Numbered from the stretch's first letter, positions 26,024 through 35,084 are shown. The stretch is 64,000 nucleotides of DNA from Roseiarcus sp963741845 (GCA_963741845.1 CAVUJV010000007.1:29292-93291); one strand, 5' to 3'. Program-made: numbers and translations. The notes: a model not told the origin generated them from the letters alone.

Positions 26024-27034
26024 TCAGATCTCGATCATCGCCTTGATGACCCCGGCCTCTGGCGCAATCCAGATCGGGAAGCGCTCGGGCGCCTCTTCGA
26101 GCGTCGCGCGGTGGGTGAGCAGCGCCTTGGTCGGGACTTTACCGGCCCGCATCGCGTCGATGACTTCGGCGAAGTCTTCCGGCAGGGCGTTGCGGCTCGC
26201 GAGCAGCGTCGTCTCGCGCTTATGAAACTCCGGATCCTCGAAGGCAATCGTGTCGCGCACGACGCTGACAAGAACGTAAGTCCCGCCATGCGCGACATAG
26301 TTCAGCCCGGCCATCATCGACTTCGCGTTGCCGGTCGCGTCGACGACGATGTCAAAGAAATCGCCTCCGGTCAGCGCGCCGAGCCGCTCCCTCACATCGT
26401 CTTCTGCGATGACTGTTTCGGAGACGCCGAGCTTGTCGCGGCAGAAGTCGAGCCGGTCCTGCCGTCTGTCGAGAACCGTCACCTCGCCGCCGTGGAGTTT
26501 TGCGAAAAGGCTGCAGCCGATGCCGATCGGCCCCGCGCCGACGATCAGCACACGGTCGCCCTTGCGGGGGGCCGCCCGCCGGATCGCGTGGGCGCCGATC
26601 GCGAGAAACTCGACCATCGCCGCCTCGTCGAGCGAAACGCCGTCCGCTGCTGCGACGTTGGCCTCGGGAACCGCGACATAGTCGGCCATGCCGCCGTCAA
26701 TATGCACGCCAAGCACGCCGAGCTTCTGGCAGCAGTTCGTCTTTCCGCGCCGGCAGGCGACGCAGGCGCCGCAGGCGAGATAGGGAATGACATACACCTG
26801 CTGGCCCGGCGCAAAACGCGAGCCCGCGCCGACCTCCGCGATTTCGCCCGAAAGCTCGTGGCCGATGACGCGCGGATATTCAAGATAGGGGTGAGAACCC
26901 TCGAAGATGTGCAGATCAGTGCCGCAAACTCCCGCCCGGCGGATCCGCACCAATACCTCGCCAGGGCCCGGTCGCGGCTTCGCGCGTTCGACGATGGTTA
27001 GCTCGCCCGGCTTTACACACTCCAGAGCGCGCAC
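26024..27034 (-). CDS. Zinc-dependent polyol/alcohol dehydrogenase (MDR family)
   Basis: A 336-residue medium-chain dehydrogenase. CGTDLHIFEGSHPYLEYPRVIGHE supplies the catalytic zinc ligands, and the CGACVACRRGKTNCC loop has the four structural-zinc cysteines. VLIVGAGPIGIGCSLFAKL is the nucleotide-binding motif. The sequence resembles L-idonate, sorbitol or threonine dehydrogenases. GTG at 27034 has AAAGGA a few bases upstream and gives the usual VRALECVKPGEL opening, so the longer frame to 27091 is not used. It lies in one operon with the mannitol-dehydrogenase-family gene and is divergent from the GntR regulator, with a palindrome in the promoter region. Confidence 0.87.
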   Translation of the reverse strand: MRALECVKPGELTIVERAKPRPGPGEVLVRIRRAGVCGTDLHIFEGSHPYLEYPRVIGHELSGEIAEVGAGSRFAPGQQVYVIPYLACGACVACRRGKTNCCQKLGVLGVHIDGGMADYVAVPEANVAAADGVSLDEAAMVEFLAIGAHAIRRAAPRKGDRVLIVGAGPIGIGCSLFAKLHGGEVTVLDRRQDRLDFCRDKLGVSETVIAEDDVRERLGALTGGDFFDIVVDATGNAKSMMAGLNYVAHGGTYVLVSVVRDTIAFEDPEFHKRETTLLASRNALPEDFAEVIDAMRAGKVPTKALLTHRATLEEAPERFPIWIAPEAGVIKAMIEI

Positions 27035-27054
27035 TCCCGATCCTTTCCTTTCTC

Positions 27055-27069
27055 TGTATATTATGTACA
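27055..27069. promoter_or_regulatory. Near-palindromic operator candidate between dehydrogenase and GntR genes
   Basis: TGTATATTATGTACA is a 15-bp near-perfect palindrome (one mismatched pair) about 21 bases before the dehydrogenase start and about 90 bases before the regulator gene. Its spaced TGTA/TACA form resembles FadR-subfamily GntR operators. It is the most likely binding site of the divergent regulator. Confidence 0.5.
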
Positions 27070-27160
27070 AAGAGCCAATGCCCCCAGCCAAGTCAATTGT
27101 TTTTTATCCATTGCGTCCGAGCGATAAGAACAGGTAGCGGAGAGGTTCGGGGAAGCTGCG

Positions 27161-28063
27161 ATGAAGACGAACGCGGTTTTCAAGCGCGCCTACAACGACG
27201 CGCTTGCCCGACTCGAAAGTCATGCGCCGGGAACCGATCTCGGATCGGAGCCGGAATGGGCCGTCGCGCTTGGGGTCAGCCGGACTACGGTCCGTGCGGT
27301 CTTCCGGACTTTGTCCACGGTCGGCCTGATCGCCTACAGCGGCGGGCGGAAGATCGTGCTCAGGCGGCCTGGCGCCAGCGACCGTTATCCTGAGGGCGAG
27401 ACGCGCCCGGTGCGCGAGATCGTCGAGAAACGCTTCATGAAATGGATCCTCGACGGCGACTGCAGGCCGGGGCAGCAGATCAACAGTCTCGACCTCGCGC
27501 GACAGTTCGGCGTCTCGACCTCGGCCATCCGCGACTATCTGAGCCGGTTCAGCCAGTTCGGACTGCTCGAGAAGCGCCCAAACGGCGGCTGGATGTTCAA
27601 AGGCGTCACGCGCGACTTCGCCGAGGAGCTGTTCGAGGTGAGGCTCATGTTCGAGCTTCGTTCGGCACAGCGATTCCTGGCCTTGCCCGCCAGCGACCCG
27701 GCGTGGGCGACCCTCGAGACCATCCGGCGGGAGCATCTCGCGCTGCTGGAGGACGCGCAGACGCGCTACGCGGAGTTCTCCGAACTCGACGAACGGTTTC
27801 ATCGGCTTATCCATGACGCGTCCCGCAATCGCTTCATCGTTGGCTTCTACGACATCATTTCGCTGATCTTTCATTACCACTACCAGTGGAACAAGCGGGA
27901 CGAGCGCGACCGCAACATCGCCGCGATCCGCGAGCACCTCGCCTATATCGGGGCGCTGCAAAGCGGCGGGAGGGCCGAAGTCGCGGCGGCGGTGAAGGCG
28001 CACATGACGACCGCCCGCTCGACCCTGCTCACGGCGATCGACAATTTCGAAAAGGCCGCATGA
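27161..28063 (+). CDS. GntR-family (FCD) transcriptional regulator with an extra wHTH domain
   Basis: A 300-residue regulator. Residues about 1-75 form a winged-helix-like unit (EPEWAVALGVSRTTVRAVFRTL, then GLIAYSGGRKIVLRR). Residues about 85-150 form a second, typical GntR wHTH (LDLARQFGVSTSAIRDYLSRFSQFGLLEKRPNGG). Residues 155-295 form the all-helical FCD ligand-binding domain with ELFEVRLMFELRSAQRFL, ELDERFHRLIHDASRN and EHLAYIGAL. Standard FadR/GntR proteins have one wHTH. It is transcribed away from the polyol dehydrogenase operon and probably represses it until a sugar-acid ligand binds. ATG at 27161. Confidence 0.85.
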   Translation: MKTNAVFKRAYNDALARLESHAPGTDLGSEPEWAVALGVSRTTVRAVFRTLSTVGLIAYSGGRKIVLRRPGASDRYPEGETRPVREIVEKRFMKWILDGDCRPGQQINSLDLARQFGVSTSAIRDYLSRFSQFGLLEKRPNGGWMFKGVTRDFAEELFEVRLMFELRSAQRFLALPASDPAWATLETIRREHLALLEDAQTRYAEFSELDERFHRLIHDASRNRFIVGFYDIISLIFHYHYQWNKRDERDRNIAAIREHLAYIGALQSGGRAEVAAAVKAHMTTARSTLLTAIDNFEKAA

Positions 28064-28363
28064 GGAGACGCCGCCGCCGTGGATCGAGGACCAACAGAGA
28101 GCCTGATGCGGAGCGCGCCGCGGCGCCGCCGAATCAAGCGCTCCGGCGCTCGGATGATGCGAAAATGGTTGATTTTTACGCACGCCTCTGCTTACAAGCG
28201 GCTCATGCGAACGAAGCGGACGACCCTGCAACTTAGCCGCCCGGCGCGTTGACGCGCCGGGATTGCTCGTTCTCGCTTTATCGGCCCCCCAGAATTCCGT
28301 CTCTTCCGCGGCCGGCTCGCATGAAAGCCAAGGTCGCCGCGTTGCATCCGAAGGGTTCGTCCC
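28064..28363 (+). other. leuA leader region
   Basis: No gene of usual size. It holds a 15-codon frame at 28205-28252 (MRTKRTTLQLSRPAR, two Leu codons). A perfect hairpin at 28240-28261 (CCCGGCGCG, loop TTGA, CGCGCCGGG) overlaps the end of that frame. The arrangement could be an attenuator, but leucine codons are few and no U-run follows. Confidence 0.35.
28240..28261 (+). terminator. Perfect 9-bp hairpin upstream of leuA
   Basis: CCCGGCGCG and CGCGCCGGG around TTGA. The bases after it (ATTGCTCGTTCT) are only moderately T-rich, so it may be a weak terminator of the GntR gene or part of a leuA leader. Confidence 0.4.
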
Positions 28364-30082
28364 ATGCAGCCCATGCCCATCCAGAAATATCGCGCGTTCC
28401 AGCCTGTCCGTTTGCCGGATCGCCAATGGCCGTCGAAGACCATCGCCAAGGCGCCGATCTGGTGCTCGGTCGACCTGCGCGACGGCAATCAGGCGCTGAT
28501 CGAGCCGATGGGCGTCGATCGCAAGATGCGCATGTTCAAGCTGCTCACCGACATGGGCTTCAAGGAGATCGAGGTCGCGTTTCCCTCGGCCTCGCAGACC
28601 GATTACGATTTCGTCCGCACGATCATCGAGACCGGCGCGATCCCCGACGGCGTCGCCATTCAGGTCCTGACCCAGTGCCGGCCTGAACTCATCGACCGCA
28701 CCTTCGAGGCCGTGAAGGGCGCGAAAAAGGTCATCGTCCACTTCTATAACTCCACCTCGACGCTTCAGCGCGAGGTGGTGTTCCGCACCGACCCGAAGGG
28801 CGTGGAGAAGATCGCGGTCGAAGCCGCCCGGCAGGTGAAGGCGCTGGCCGACGCGACGTCCGGCACGGAATTCATCTTCGAATATTCGCCCGAAAGCTTC
28901 ACCGGCACCGAACTCGAAGTCGCGCTCGCCATCTGCGAGGCGGTGAAGGACGTCATCAAGCCGACGCCCGAGCGGCGCCTGATCCTGAATCTCCCCGCGA
29001 CGGTCGAGATGGCCACGCCCAACAATTACGCCGACGCCTTCGAATGGTTCGGGCGCCATATCTCGGACCGGGAGAGCGTCATCCTCTCCGTCCATCCGCA
29101 TAACGACCGCGGCACCGCGGTCGCGGCGGCGGAGCTGGCGCTGATGGCGGGCGCCGATCGCGTCGAAGGCACGCTGTTCGGGAACGGCGAGCGCACCGGC
29201 AACGTCGACATCGTGACCATGGCGCTGAACCTCTTCACGCAGGGCGTCGATCCGGGACTCGACCTGCACGACATCAACGCGATCAAGGACGTCGTCGAGC
29301 ACTGCAACCAGTTGCCCGTGCATCAGCGGCATCCTTACGTCGGCGAGCTCGTCTACACGGCCTTTTCGGGTTCCCATCAGGACGCGATCAAGAAGGGTTT
29401 CGAGGCGCAGGAGAAGCGCAACGATCCTTTGTTCCAGGTGCCTTACCTGCCCATCGACCCGAAGGACGTCGGGCGCGACTACGAGGCGGTCATCCGCATC
29501 AACAGCCAGTCCGGGAAGGGCGGCATCGCCTATATCCTGAAGGCCGACCACGGCCTCGACCTGCCGCGCTCGCTGCAGGTCGAGTTCTCGAAGATCGCCC
29601 AGGAACTGATGGACTCCGAGGGCAAGGAGCTGACCTCGCCCGAATTGTGGGCGCTCTTCCGCACGACCTATCTCCTGGACGACGCGCCGCTGACGCTGGT
29701 CAGGTATCAGACGATCCCGACGCGTCCGGACCATCACGAACTGGTCGCGACCCTGCGCCGGCCGGACGGTTCGACCTTCGCCATCGAGGGCGAGGGCAAT
29801 GGCCCGATCGACGCTTTCGTCGACGCCCTGCAGAAGACCTTCAAGGTCGAGTTCGCCTTCGTCGACTATCACGAGCACGCGGTCGGCCGGGGCGCCAATG
29901 CGGCGGCGGCCAGTTATGTCGAGATCCAGGACCCGGAGGGCCGCACGATCCACGGCGTCGGGATCGATCCCAACATCGTGATGGCCTCGCTCAAGGCGAC
30001 GCTCGGCGCGGTGGTGAGGCTCATCCGGCGGGACGGCAGGGCCGAGGAGGCGCGCGCGGTGGCGGAGGCGCTGGCGCGCTGA
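28364..30082 (+). CDS. leuA: 2-isopropylmalate synthase (LeuA, long form)
   Basis: A 572-residue enzyme that condenses acetyl-CoA with 2-oxoisovalerate, the first step of leucine synthesis. It has APIWCSVDLRDGNQALIEPM near residue 30 (catalytic metal site), YNSTSTLQREVVF, LSVHPHNDRGTAVAAAELAL (HxH metal ligands and the catalytic region), GNGERTGNVD, and the C-terminal LeuA dimerisation/allosteric domain with the TFAIEGEGNGPIDAFVDAL segment. The start ATG at 28364 gives MQPMPIQKYRAF. The length matches the long LeuA2-type enzymes of alphaproteobacteria. It is monocistronic as far as seen. Confidence 0.95.
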   Translation: MQPMPIQKYRAFQPVRLPDRQWPSKTIAKAPIWCSVDLRDGNQALIEPMGVDRKMRMFKLLTDMGFKEIEVAFPSASQTDYDFVRTIIETGAIPDGVAIQVLTQCRPELIDRTFEAVKGAKKVIVHFYNSTSTLQREVVFRTDPKGVEKIAVEAARQVKALADATSGTEFIFEYSPESFTGTELEVALAICEAVKDVIKPTPERRLILNLPATVEMATPNNYADAFEWFGRHISDRESVILSVHPHNDRGTAVAAAELALMAGADRVEGTLFGNGERTGNVDIVTMALNLFTQGVDPGLDLHDINAIKDVVEHCNQLPVHQRHPYVGELVYTAFSGSHQDAIKKGFEAQEKRNDPLFQVPYLPIDPKDVGRDYEAVIRINSQSGKGGIAYILKADHGLDLPRSLQVEFSKIAQELMDSEGKELTSPELWALFRTTYLLDDAPLTLVRYQTIPTRPDHHELVATLRRPDGSTFAIEGEGNGPIDAFVDALQKTFKVEFAFVDYHEHAVGRGANAAAASYVEIQDPEGRTIHGVGIDPNIVMASLKATLGAVVRLIRRDGRAEEARAVAEALAR

Positions 30083-30214
30083 CGCGGCGACGTGTCACGG
30101 AGCGTTAAGCCCGTCCGGGCGTTATCCTTGTTACAGCGCGGAGCTTGCCTTGCGCGACGGAGGCCTTAGCTTCCGCGCCGCGCAAGGACGAGCGCTTTTG
30201 CGATGGAGGAGCTC

Positions 30215-30917
30215 ATGCGGTGCGGGCGTATTCTCTCATTTGCGCTCCTGGCTGGCCTCGGTGTCGGGCTCGCAGGCTGTTATGATCCTTACGGCTACTA
30301 TGGCGGCGGCTATTACGGCGGCTACACTGGCTACGGTTACGGCTACGGCTACGGGCTGAACTCGCCCTATTACTGGGGCACGAGCTACTGGAGTCCGTAC
30401 TATTATCCGGGAGGCCCCTGGTACGTCGGCGGGGTTCTGTGGACACCGCCCTATGCGGGCTGGCGTCCGCCTTACGCCGGCTGGCGTCCGCCCGGCGCCG
30501 TGGTTGGCCCGCGGCCGGCCGGCTGGGGTCCCCGCTGGCGTCCGCCAGGCGGCGGCCCGGGCTATGCGGGGCCACGGCCAGGCGGTCCCGGTTATGCGGG
30601 GCCACGGCCGGGCGCGCCTGGGTTTGCCGGACCGCGGCCAGGCGGTCCCGGTTTCGGCGGCCCGCGGCCTGGCGCCCCTGGGTTTGCCGGCCCGCGGCCG
30701 GGTGGTCCCGGTTTCGCCGGAGGTCCTCGTCCCGGCGGCTTCGGTGGCGGGTTTGGCGGAGGTCCTCGTCCCGGCGGCTTTGGTGGCGGGTTCGGCGGCG
30801 GTCATGGCGGCGGCTTTGGCGGCGGGCCGGGCGGCGGCGGGTTCGGCGGCGGTCATGGCGGCGGCTTTGGCGGGCGGTGGCGGCTTTGGCGGCGGTGGCG
30901 GTGCGATTTCCCGCTGA
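30215..30917 (+). CDS. Gly/Pro/Tyr-rich putative lipoprotein with 10-residue repeats (one frameshift)
   Basis: MRCGRILSFALLAGLGVGLAGC is a signal peptide with lipobox LAGC, so the mature protein starts at Cys. Next comes a Tyr/Gly-rich stretch, then six 10-residue units of the form GPGxxGPRPG, then a GGFGGGFGGG tail. The ATG at 30215 has GGAGGA ahead of it; the ATG at 30203 is less likely. The reading as given continues to 31060 into an Arg-rich sequence, but a one-base shift near 30875 keeps the Gly tail and stops at 30915 (GGGAISR), which I prefer. It probably forms a flexible, extended envelope protein. The function is unknown. Confidence 0.7.
30551..30730 (+). repeat. Six 30-bp tandem repeats inside the Gly-rich lipoprotein gene
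   Basis: Units start at 30551, 30581, 30611, 30641, 30671 and 30701, each GGCGG/GC-type followed by a GGTTTTGCCGG-like and a CCGCGGCC-like part. They encode GGPGYAGPRP variants. Length variation between strains is likely. Confidence 0.8.
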
Positions 30918-31430
30918 GCCGGGCGGCGCGCTCCATCCGGGGCGCGCCGTATCTTGATCCGCGGTCCGTCTCGATCTGGCGCCGTCTTTGTCGCGAATGG
31001 CGCGCGTTTGTGCGCATTTTTGGCGCGATTCCGGTGTCGTTTTCGTCATTTTCGGCGTGAAACGAAGCATTTTCGGGCTGACTTGCAGCGAAAAACCAGC
31101 CGAAATCCTGCCATTTCCTTCCGCGAATCCGGACTTTCCAAGGACTTGCGCTGACATTTCCTTCCGGCGCAGTCGCGAGCGATGGCCCCGCGATGGCGAG
31201 AACTTGGCCGAAACATGGCCGCTCGACCTCGCGACGGCCTTGGGGGCGGTGGATTCAGCAATTTCGCGCATAGGGCCCCGGCGTGACGGCGATGAGGCAT
31301 CATAGCCGAAACGTCAGAAAATCAGAAGATAATGTTCCAAGATTCTCTTTTTTAAAAAGCAGCGCTGGCCATGCCCGGCAAGGCGAAGCGTCCCGGTCAG
31401 CTCCACCGCCCTTCCGGTCCGCGCTGCGTC
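30918..31430. other. Gene-free region
   Basis: About 500 bases in which open frames exist on both strands, but none has a recognisable motif, a good start site, or biased codon use. Part of the segment (31020-31160) is less GC-rich than the surroundings. No RNA gene, repeat or terminator is evident. Confidence 0.5.
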
Positions 31431-33110
31431 CTATTTCCGTCCCGCCCCCATGCCGGCCGCGACGCCGGCGCTTCCGACTTCGAGTTGCGAGGCGTCCCCT
31501 GCCGGACAGGTCCAATTCTCCGCCTTGTCGACGTCTCCCGACCCGGAATAGCGGGCCTGTTCGGGGAAGGCGCAAAGCGGCATCGTGCGCGAGGGTTCCG
31601 CGTTCGGCTTGTTGTCGGGAAGCTTCGCGGCGACGATCGCCTCCGGAGCCTTGCCCTGCTCCACCCATGCATCCAGCGCGGCGAGCGTGTCGAAACGGTT
31701 CGGGCCATCGCCGCCGAAGCAGTGCAGCATGCCGGGCGTCATGAAAAGGCGCGCATGTTCGCGCGCCTTGTCGTAGCCGCCCATGTCCTTGGCCAGATCC
31801 TCATAGAACCAGACGGTGCGGAACGGCGAAATCGCCGTGTCGCCGTAGCCGTGATAGAGGATGAGCTTCTTTCCCTGAGCGAAGAAGGGCGCGAGGCGCT
31901 CCGGCTGGTCCGCGTCGCCGACGCCCATGCGCGCGTCGAAAGTCTTGAGCGCATCGGCGGCGATTTGCCCGTCCTTCTCGGGCCAGTTGTTGTTCATGTC
32001 ATAGGCCGGGTCGTGGAGGTCGATGTGCTTGGTGAAGCCCTCGGCGGCGGCCCAAAGCACCGGCGGCGACGTCCCCCACGGCTCCGCGGCGGCGGGATCG
32101 GCGGCCGGCGCCGGAGTGACCACCCAGCCGATGAAGCCGCCGGCCGGGCCGTCGGTCGCGACGAGGTCCGCGAGCGGGGAGCCAGGATAGATCGCGTGGC
32201 CTGCGGAGTCGGTCACCGGGCGCATGAAGACCTTGAAGGCGTCGGCCTGCGCCTGCGTCAGCGTCGCCGGAACGAGCGACTGCGGATCGAAATCGCATTT
32301 CGCCGGGTTCTGGATGAGCCCGTCCTTCACGCCGTCGGCCTTGTCGCAGGCCGCAAGGACGGCCGCGTTGACCTTCGCGACCACGTCCGGCGTAACATGC
32401 GCCTTCAGGAAGGCCTTGGCGTTCTTGTAGCCCCAGAGCTGCGTGCGATTGTCCATGTAAGGCGCGCCGGCGATGACGCCGTCATAATCGTCCGGATAGC
32501 GCATGGCCTCCATGAGGCCCATGTGCCCGCCGAAGGAACAGCCGTCGAAATAGGCGCGCGACACTTTCGGCGCTCCGTAAAAGGCCGCGACGAAGGCCTT
32601 GGCGGCCACGGCGGCCTGATGGGGGGCGCGATAGAAATAGTCGACGATCCGGGCTTCGTTCGGCTTGCCGGGCGCTTCCAGAATCCAGTCGGCGTCGAAG
32701 GGATTCTTGCCGACATGGCCGGTGTCGGTGATCGCGGTCGCATAGCCGCGTCCGAGCGCGGTGGCGAAATCCTCAGGATTGGCGGAGGGCATAAGCGAGC
32801 CTGCGAGTCCGCCGACGCCGAAGAAGACGAGCTTGCCGTTCCATTTCGCCGGGAGCCTGATCTCGACACGCGCAGAATTCGGTCCGGCGCCGTCTCCGTC
32901 CGTCGCGACCACGCCCTGAACGTCGCAATGCGCGGGCGAGGCGCCATTGGCGGCGACCTCGGTTGCCGAACTGACCGTGAGGGCAGGCGGGAGGAGCGCT
33001 TTCAGGGCATCCTTGCCGCAGGTTCCCGCGGCTTCAGCGGAAAGCGGAATGACAAGCCCCACGCCGGCCAGCGAAAGGACAGCGGCGGCGCGACAGGATC
33101 TCCCTGACAT
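31431..33110 (-). CDS. Tannase/feruloyl esterase-family secreted hydrolase
   Basis: A 559-residue protein with a signal peptide (start MSGRSCRAAAVLSLAGVG, cleavage near AEA). It carries the tannase signature: catalytic Ser in the YFDGCSFGGHMG region, the calcium-site sequence ACDKADGVKDGLIQNP, Asp in LILYHGYGDTAIS and His in TPGMLHCFGGDGP. Cysteines flanking Ser and His are where the family has its active-site disulfide. The GAGGAAACG ribosome-binding site before the ATG at 33110 supports this start. It hydrolyses aromatic esters such as feruloyl, chlorogenate or MHET-like substrates in the periplasm or outside. It lies downstream of the MFS carrier and the MarR regulator, on the same strand. 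Confidence 0.85.
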   Translation of the reverse strand: MSGRSCRAAAVLSLAGVGLVIPLSAEAAGTCGKDALKALLPPALTVSSATEVAANGASPAHCDVQGVVATDGDGAGPNSARVEIRLPAKWNGKLVFFGVGGLAGSLMPSANPEDFATALGRGYATAITDTGHVGKNPFDADWILEAPGKPNEARIVDYFYRAPHQAAVAAKAFVAAFYGAPKVSRAYFDGCSFGGHMGLMEAMRYPDDYDGVIAGAPYMDNRTQLWGYKNAKAFLKAHVTPDVVAKVNAAVLAACDKADGVKDGLIQNPAKCDFDPQSLVPATLTQAQADAFKVFMRPVTDSAGHAIYPGSPLADLVATDGPAGGFIGWVVTPAPAADPAAAEPWGTSPPVLWAAAEGFTKHIDLHDPAYDMNNNWPEKDGQIAADALKTFDARMGVGDADQPERLAPFFAQGKKLILYHGYGDTAISPFRTVWFYEDLAKDMGGYDKAREHARLFMTPGMLHCFGGDGPNRFDTLAALDAWVEQGKAPEAIVAAKLPDNKPNAEPSRTMPLCAFPEQARYSGSGDVDKAENWTCPAGDASQLEVGSAGVAAGMGAGRK

Positions 33111-33228
33111 CGTTTCCTCGATTGAGACTGGAGCGGGGCGGCGTTCGGGGCCGCTCCCTTCACGCGAGGGTATTACCGGCGCGGTTTGGGTGTCAACCAC
33201 GCCGCCTGCGCCGCCCGGGACGAGGGCG

Positions 33229-34572
33229 TCACGCCACGGCAACGGCCTCCTTCGGCCGGGGCCGCGCGATCGTGAGCGCGAGCGTCGCGGCGATCAGGCA
33301 GGCGACGCCGGCGACATAGAGCGCCGGCAGATAGGTCGAGAGATCGCTGCGCGAGAGCCCCGCTCCAAAGGCCGCGGTCGCCGCCCCAAGCTGGTGCGCC
33401 GTGAAGATCCAGCCGAAGGTCAGGTTGGCCTTCTCCGCGCCGAACTTCTCGGCGGTCAGCCGCACGGTCGGCGGCACGGTCGCGACCCAGTCGAGCCCGT
33501 AGAACACCGCGAATGCGGACAGGCCGATCATCGTGAAATTGGTGAAGGGCAGGGCGATCAGCGAGAGGCCCCTCAGTCCGTAATACATGAAGAGCAGACG
33601 GCGGTTGTCGTAGCGGTCCGAGAGCCAGCCCGACAGGATCGTGCCGATGAAATCGAACGCGCCGATGACGGCGAGCGCTCCGGCCGCGGCGACGGGCGCG
33701 ATGCCATAGTCGCCGCAGAGCGACACCCAATGCGTCTGGATGAGGCCGTTGGTCGACAGGCCGCAGATGAAGAAGGTCGCGAACAACACCCAGAAGGTGC
33801 GGCTCGTCCGGGCCTCGTAGAGCGCGCGGATCGGCGAGGCCATCATGGCGGAGAGTCGTAGATCCTGCTTCGGCGCAGGCTGGACGATGCGCTCTCCGAA
33901 GGGAGGAAGGCCGATGTCGGCAGGGCGGTCGCGCAGGAGCGCCAGCGCGACCAGACCCGCCGCGAGCAGCATCACGACGACGAAGGCGAGAGCGTTGCGC
34001 CAGCCGTAGTCCTGCGTGAGCTTGGCGATCAGCGGAAGGAAGATGAGTTGCCCGGTGGCGTTGCTCGCGGTCAGCATGCCGACGACGAGGCCGCGCCGTT
34101 CGACGAACCAGCGCGTCGCGATGGTCGCGCCGAGCACGAGGGCGACCATGCCGGTGCCGATGCCGACGATGACGCCCCAGAGGGCGATCAACTGCCAGAC
34201 CTGGGTCATCGCCATCGACGCCAGAATGCCGGAAGCGATCATCCCGACCGCCGTCACCACCACGGCCCGGACCCCGAAGCGGTTGATGAAGGCGGCTGCG
34301 AAAGGCGCGACGAGGCCGAAGAGCGCGAGCCGCACGGAAAGCGCGACGGAAATTTCCGCGGTGCTCCAGCCGAATTCCTTTTCGAGCGGCTGGATGATGA
34401 CGCCGGGCGCGCCCATCGCGCCCGCCGTCGCCAGCATCACGAGGAAGGTCGCGCCCGCGACCGTCCAGCCGTAGAAAAGGCCGCGCGCCGCCATCGCCTT
34501 CGAAAGCGTGTTCGACAACGAAAGAAACGCGGGCTTGGGCGCGGCGCCGGCTGACGCGGAGGCGGTCGACAT
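33229..34572 (-). CDS. MFS transporter (OFA/monocarboxylate-like)
   Basis: A 447-residue, twelve-helix major facilitator. LFYGWTVAGATFLVML opens helix 1, followed by NRFGVRAVVVTA (loop 2-3 motif), RRGLVVGMLTASNATGQLIFLPL, and the C-half FDFIGTILSGWLSDRYDNRRLLFMYY (second copy of the loop 2-3 motif). It resembles OFA- and MCT-like carriers of organic acids. It lies between a MarR regulator and a tannase-family esterase on the same strand, so it probably imports the aromatic or carboxylate product. Confidence 0.85.
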   Translation of the reverse strand: MSTASASAGAAPKPAFLSLSNTLSKAMAARGLFYGWTVAGATFLVMLATAGAMGAPGVIIQPLEKEFGWSTAEISVALSVRLALFGLVAPFAAAFINRFGVRAVVVTAVGMIASGILASMAMTQVWQLIALWGVIVGIGTGMVALVLGATIATRWFVERRGLVVGMLTASNATGQLIFLPLIAKLTQDYGWRNALAFVVVMLLAAGLVALALLRDRPADIGLPPFGERIVQPAPKQDLRLSAMMASPIRALYEARTSRTFWVLFATFFICGLSTNGLIQTHWVSLCGDYGIAPVAAAGALAVIGAFDFIGTILSGWLSDRYDNRRLLFMYYGLRGLSLIALPFTNFTMIGLSAFAVFYGLDWVATVPPTVRLTAEKFGAEKANLTFGWIFTAHQLGAATAAFGAGLSRSDLSTYLPALYVAGVACLIAATLALTIARPRPKEAVAVA

Positions 34573-34626
34573 GGGCGGGAAGCTCCGGGTTCGCGGGGGT
34601 CGATGCCCGCAGGGAAACGAAAAAGG

Positions 34627-35027
34627 CTAAAGGGCGGCCGCGAGATCGATCAGCGTCCGGGCGCGCTCGGGGCCGATCGTGGCTTCGATCCGCCGTTGCG
34701 CCTCCGCCCAGAGCGGCGCCGCGCGCCGCAGGACCTCGACGCCCTCGGGGGTCAGCGTGACGGCCGCCTCGCGCTGGTCCTCGGCGGTCGTCAGGCGCGC
34801 GAGTTTCATTTTCTCCAGAACCCGCACGTTGCGGCCGACGGTCGAGCGATCGAGCTCGGCCAGACCCGCGAGTTCGGTGAGGGAGGGCGCGCCCGCGCGC
34901 TCGATCCGCCGCATGAGGCTGTACTGGGCGAGATGGATTCCGGCCGGTTGCAGCTCCGCGTCATAGAGCGCGGTCGTCTTCCGCGGGCGACGGTGCGAAT
35001 AGCGGCGCAATAGCAGGGGGTCTTCAC
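34627..35027 (-). CDS. MarR-family transcriptional regulator (one frameshift)
   Basis: From the ATG at 35027 the frame gives MKTPCYCAAIRTVAR, the usual opening helix of this MarR subfamily. A missing base near 34982 moves the reading to KTTALYDAELQPAGIHLAQYSLMRRI, then LTELAGLAELDRSTVGRNVRVLEKMKLA (recognition helix) and a wing with DQREAAVTLTPEG. The alternative start at 35010 stays in the second frame but gives an atypical Arg-rich N-terminus. The corrected protein is about 133 residues. It is upstream of the MFS and esterase genes and downstream of a perfect palindrome at 35063-35084, its probable operator. It may sense an aromatic acid. Confidence 0.8.
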
Positions 35028-35062
35028 GCGGGGCGCTCCCGACGGGCGGCGAGCATTCGCCG

Positions 35063-35084
35063 ATTACGGGTAGATACCCGTAAT
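35063..35084. promoter_or_regulatory. Perfect palindrome, probable MarR operator
   Basis: Arms ATTACGGGTA and TACCCGTAAT are exact reverse complements around a GA spacer. The site lies 36 bases before the MarR start and has no gene on its other side reading away, so autoregulation of the marR-MFS-esterase set is the natural reading. Confidence 0.65.

Noticed and set aside
27104..29953. 949-residue minus-strand open frame behind the GntR gene and leuA
   Set aside because: Antisense to leuA and the regulator, no recognisable domain; a shadow.
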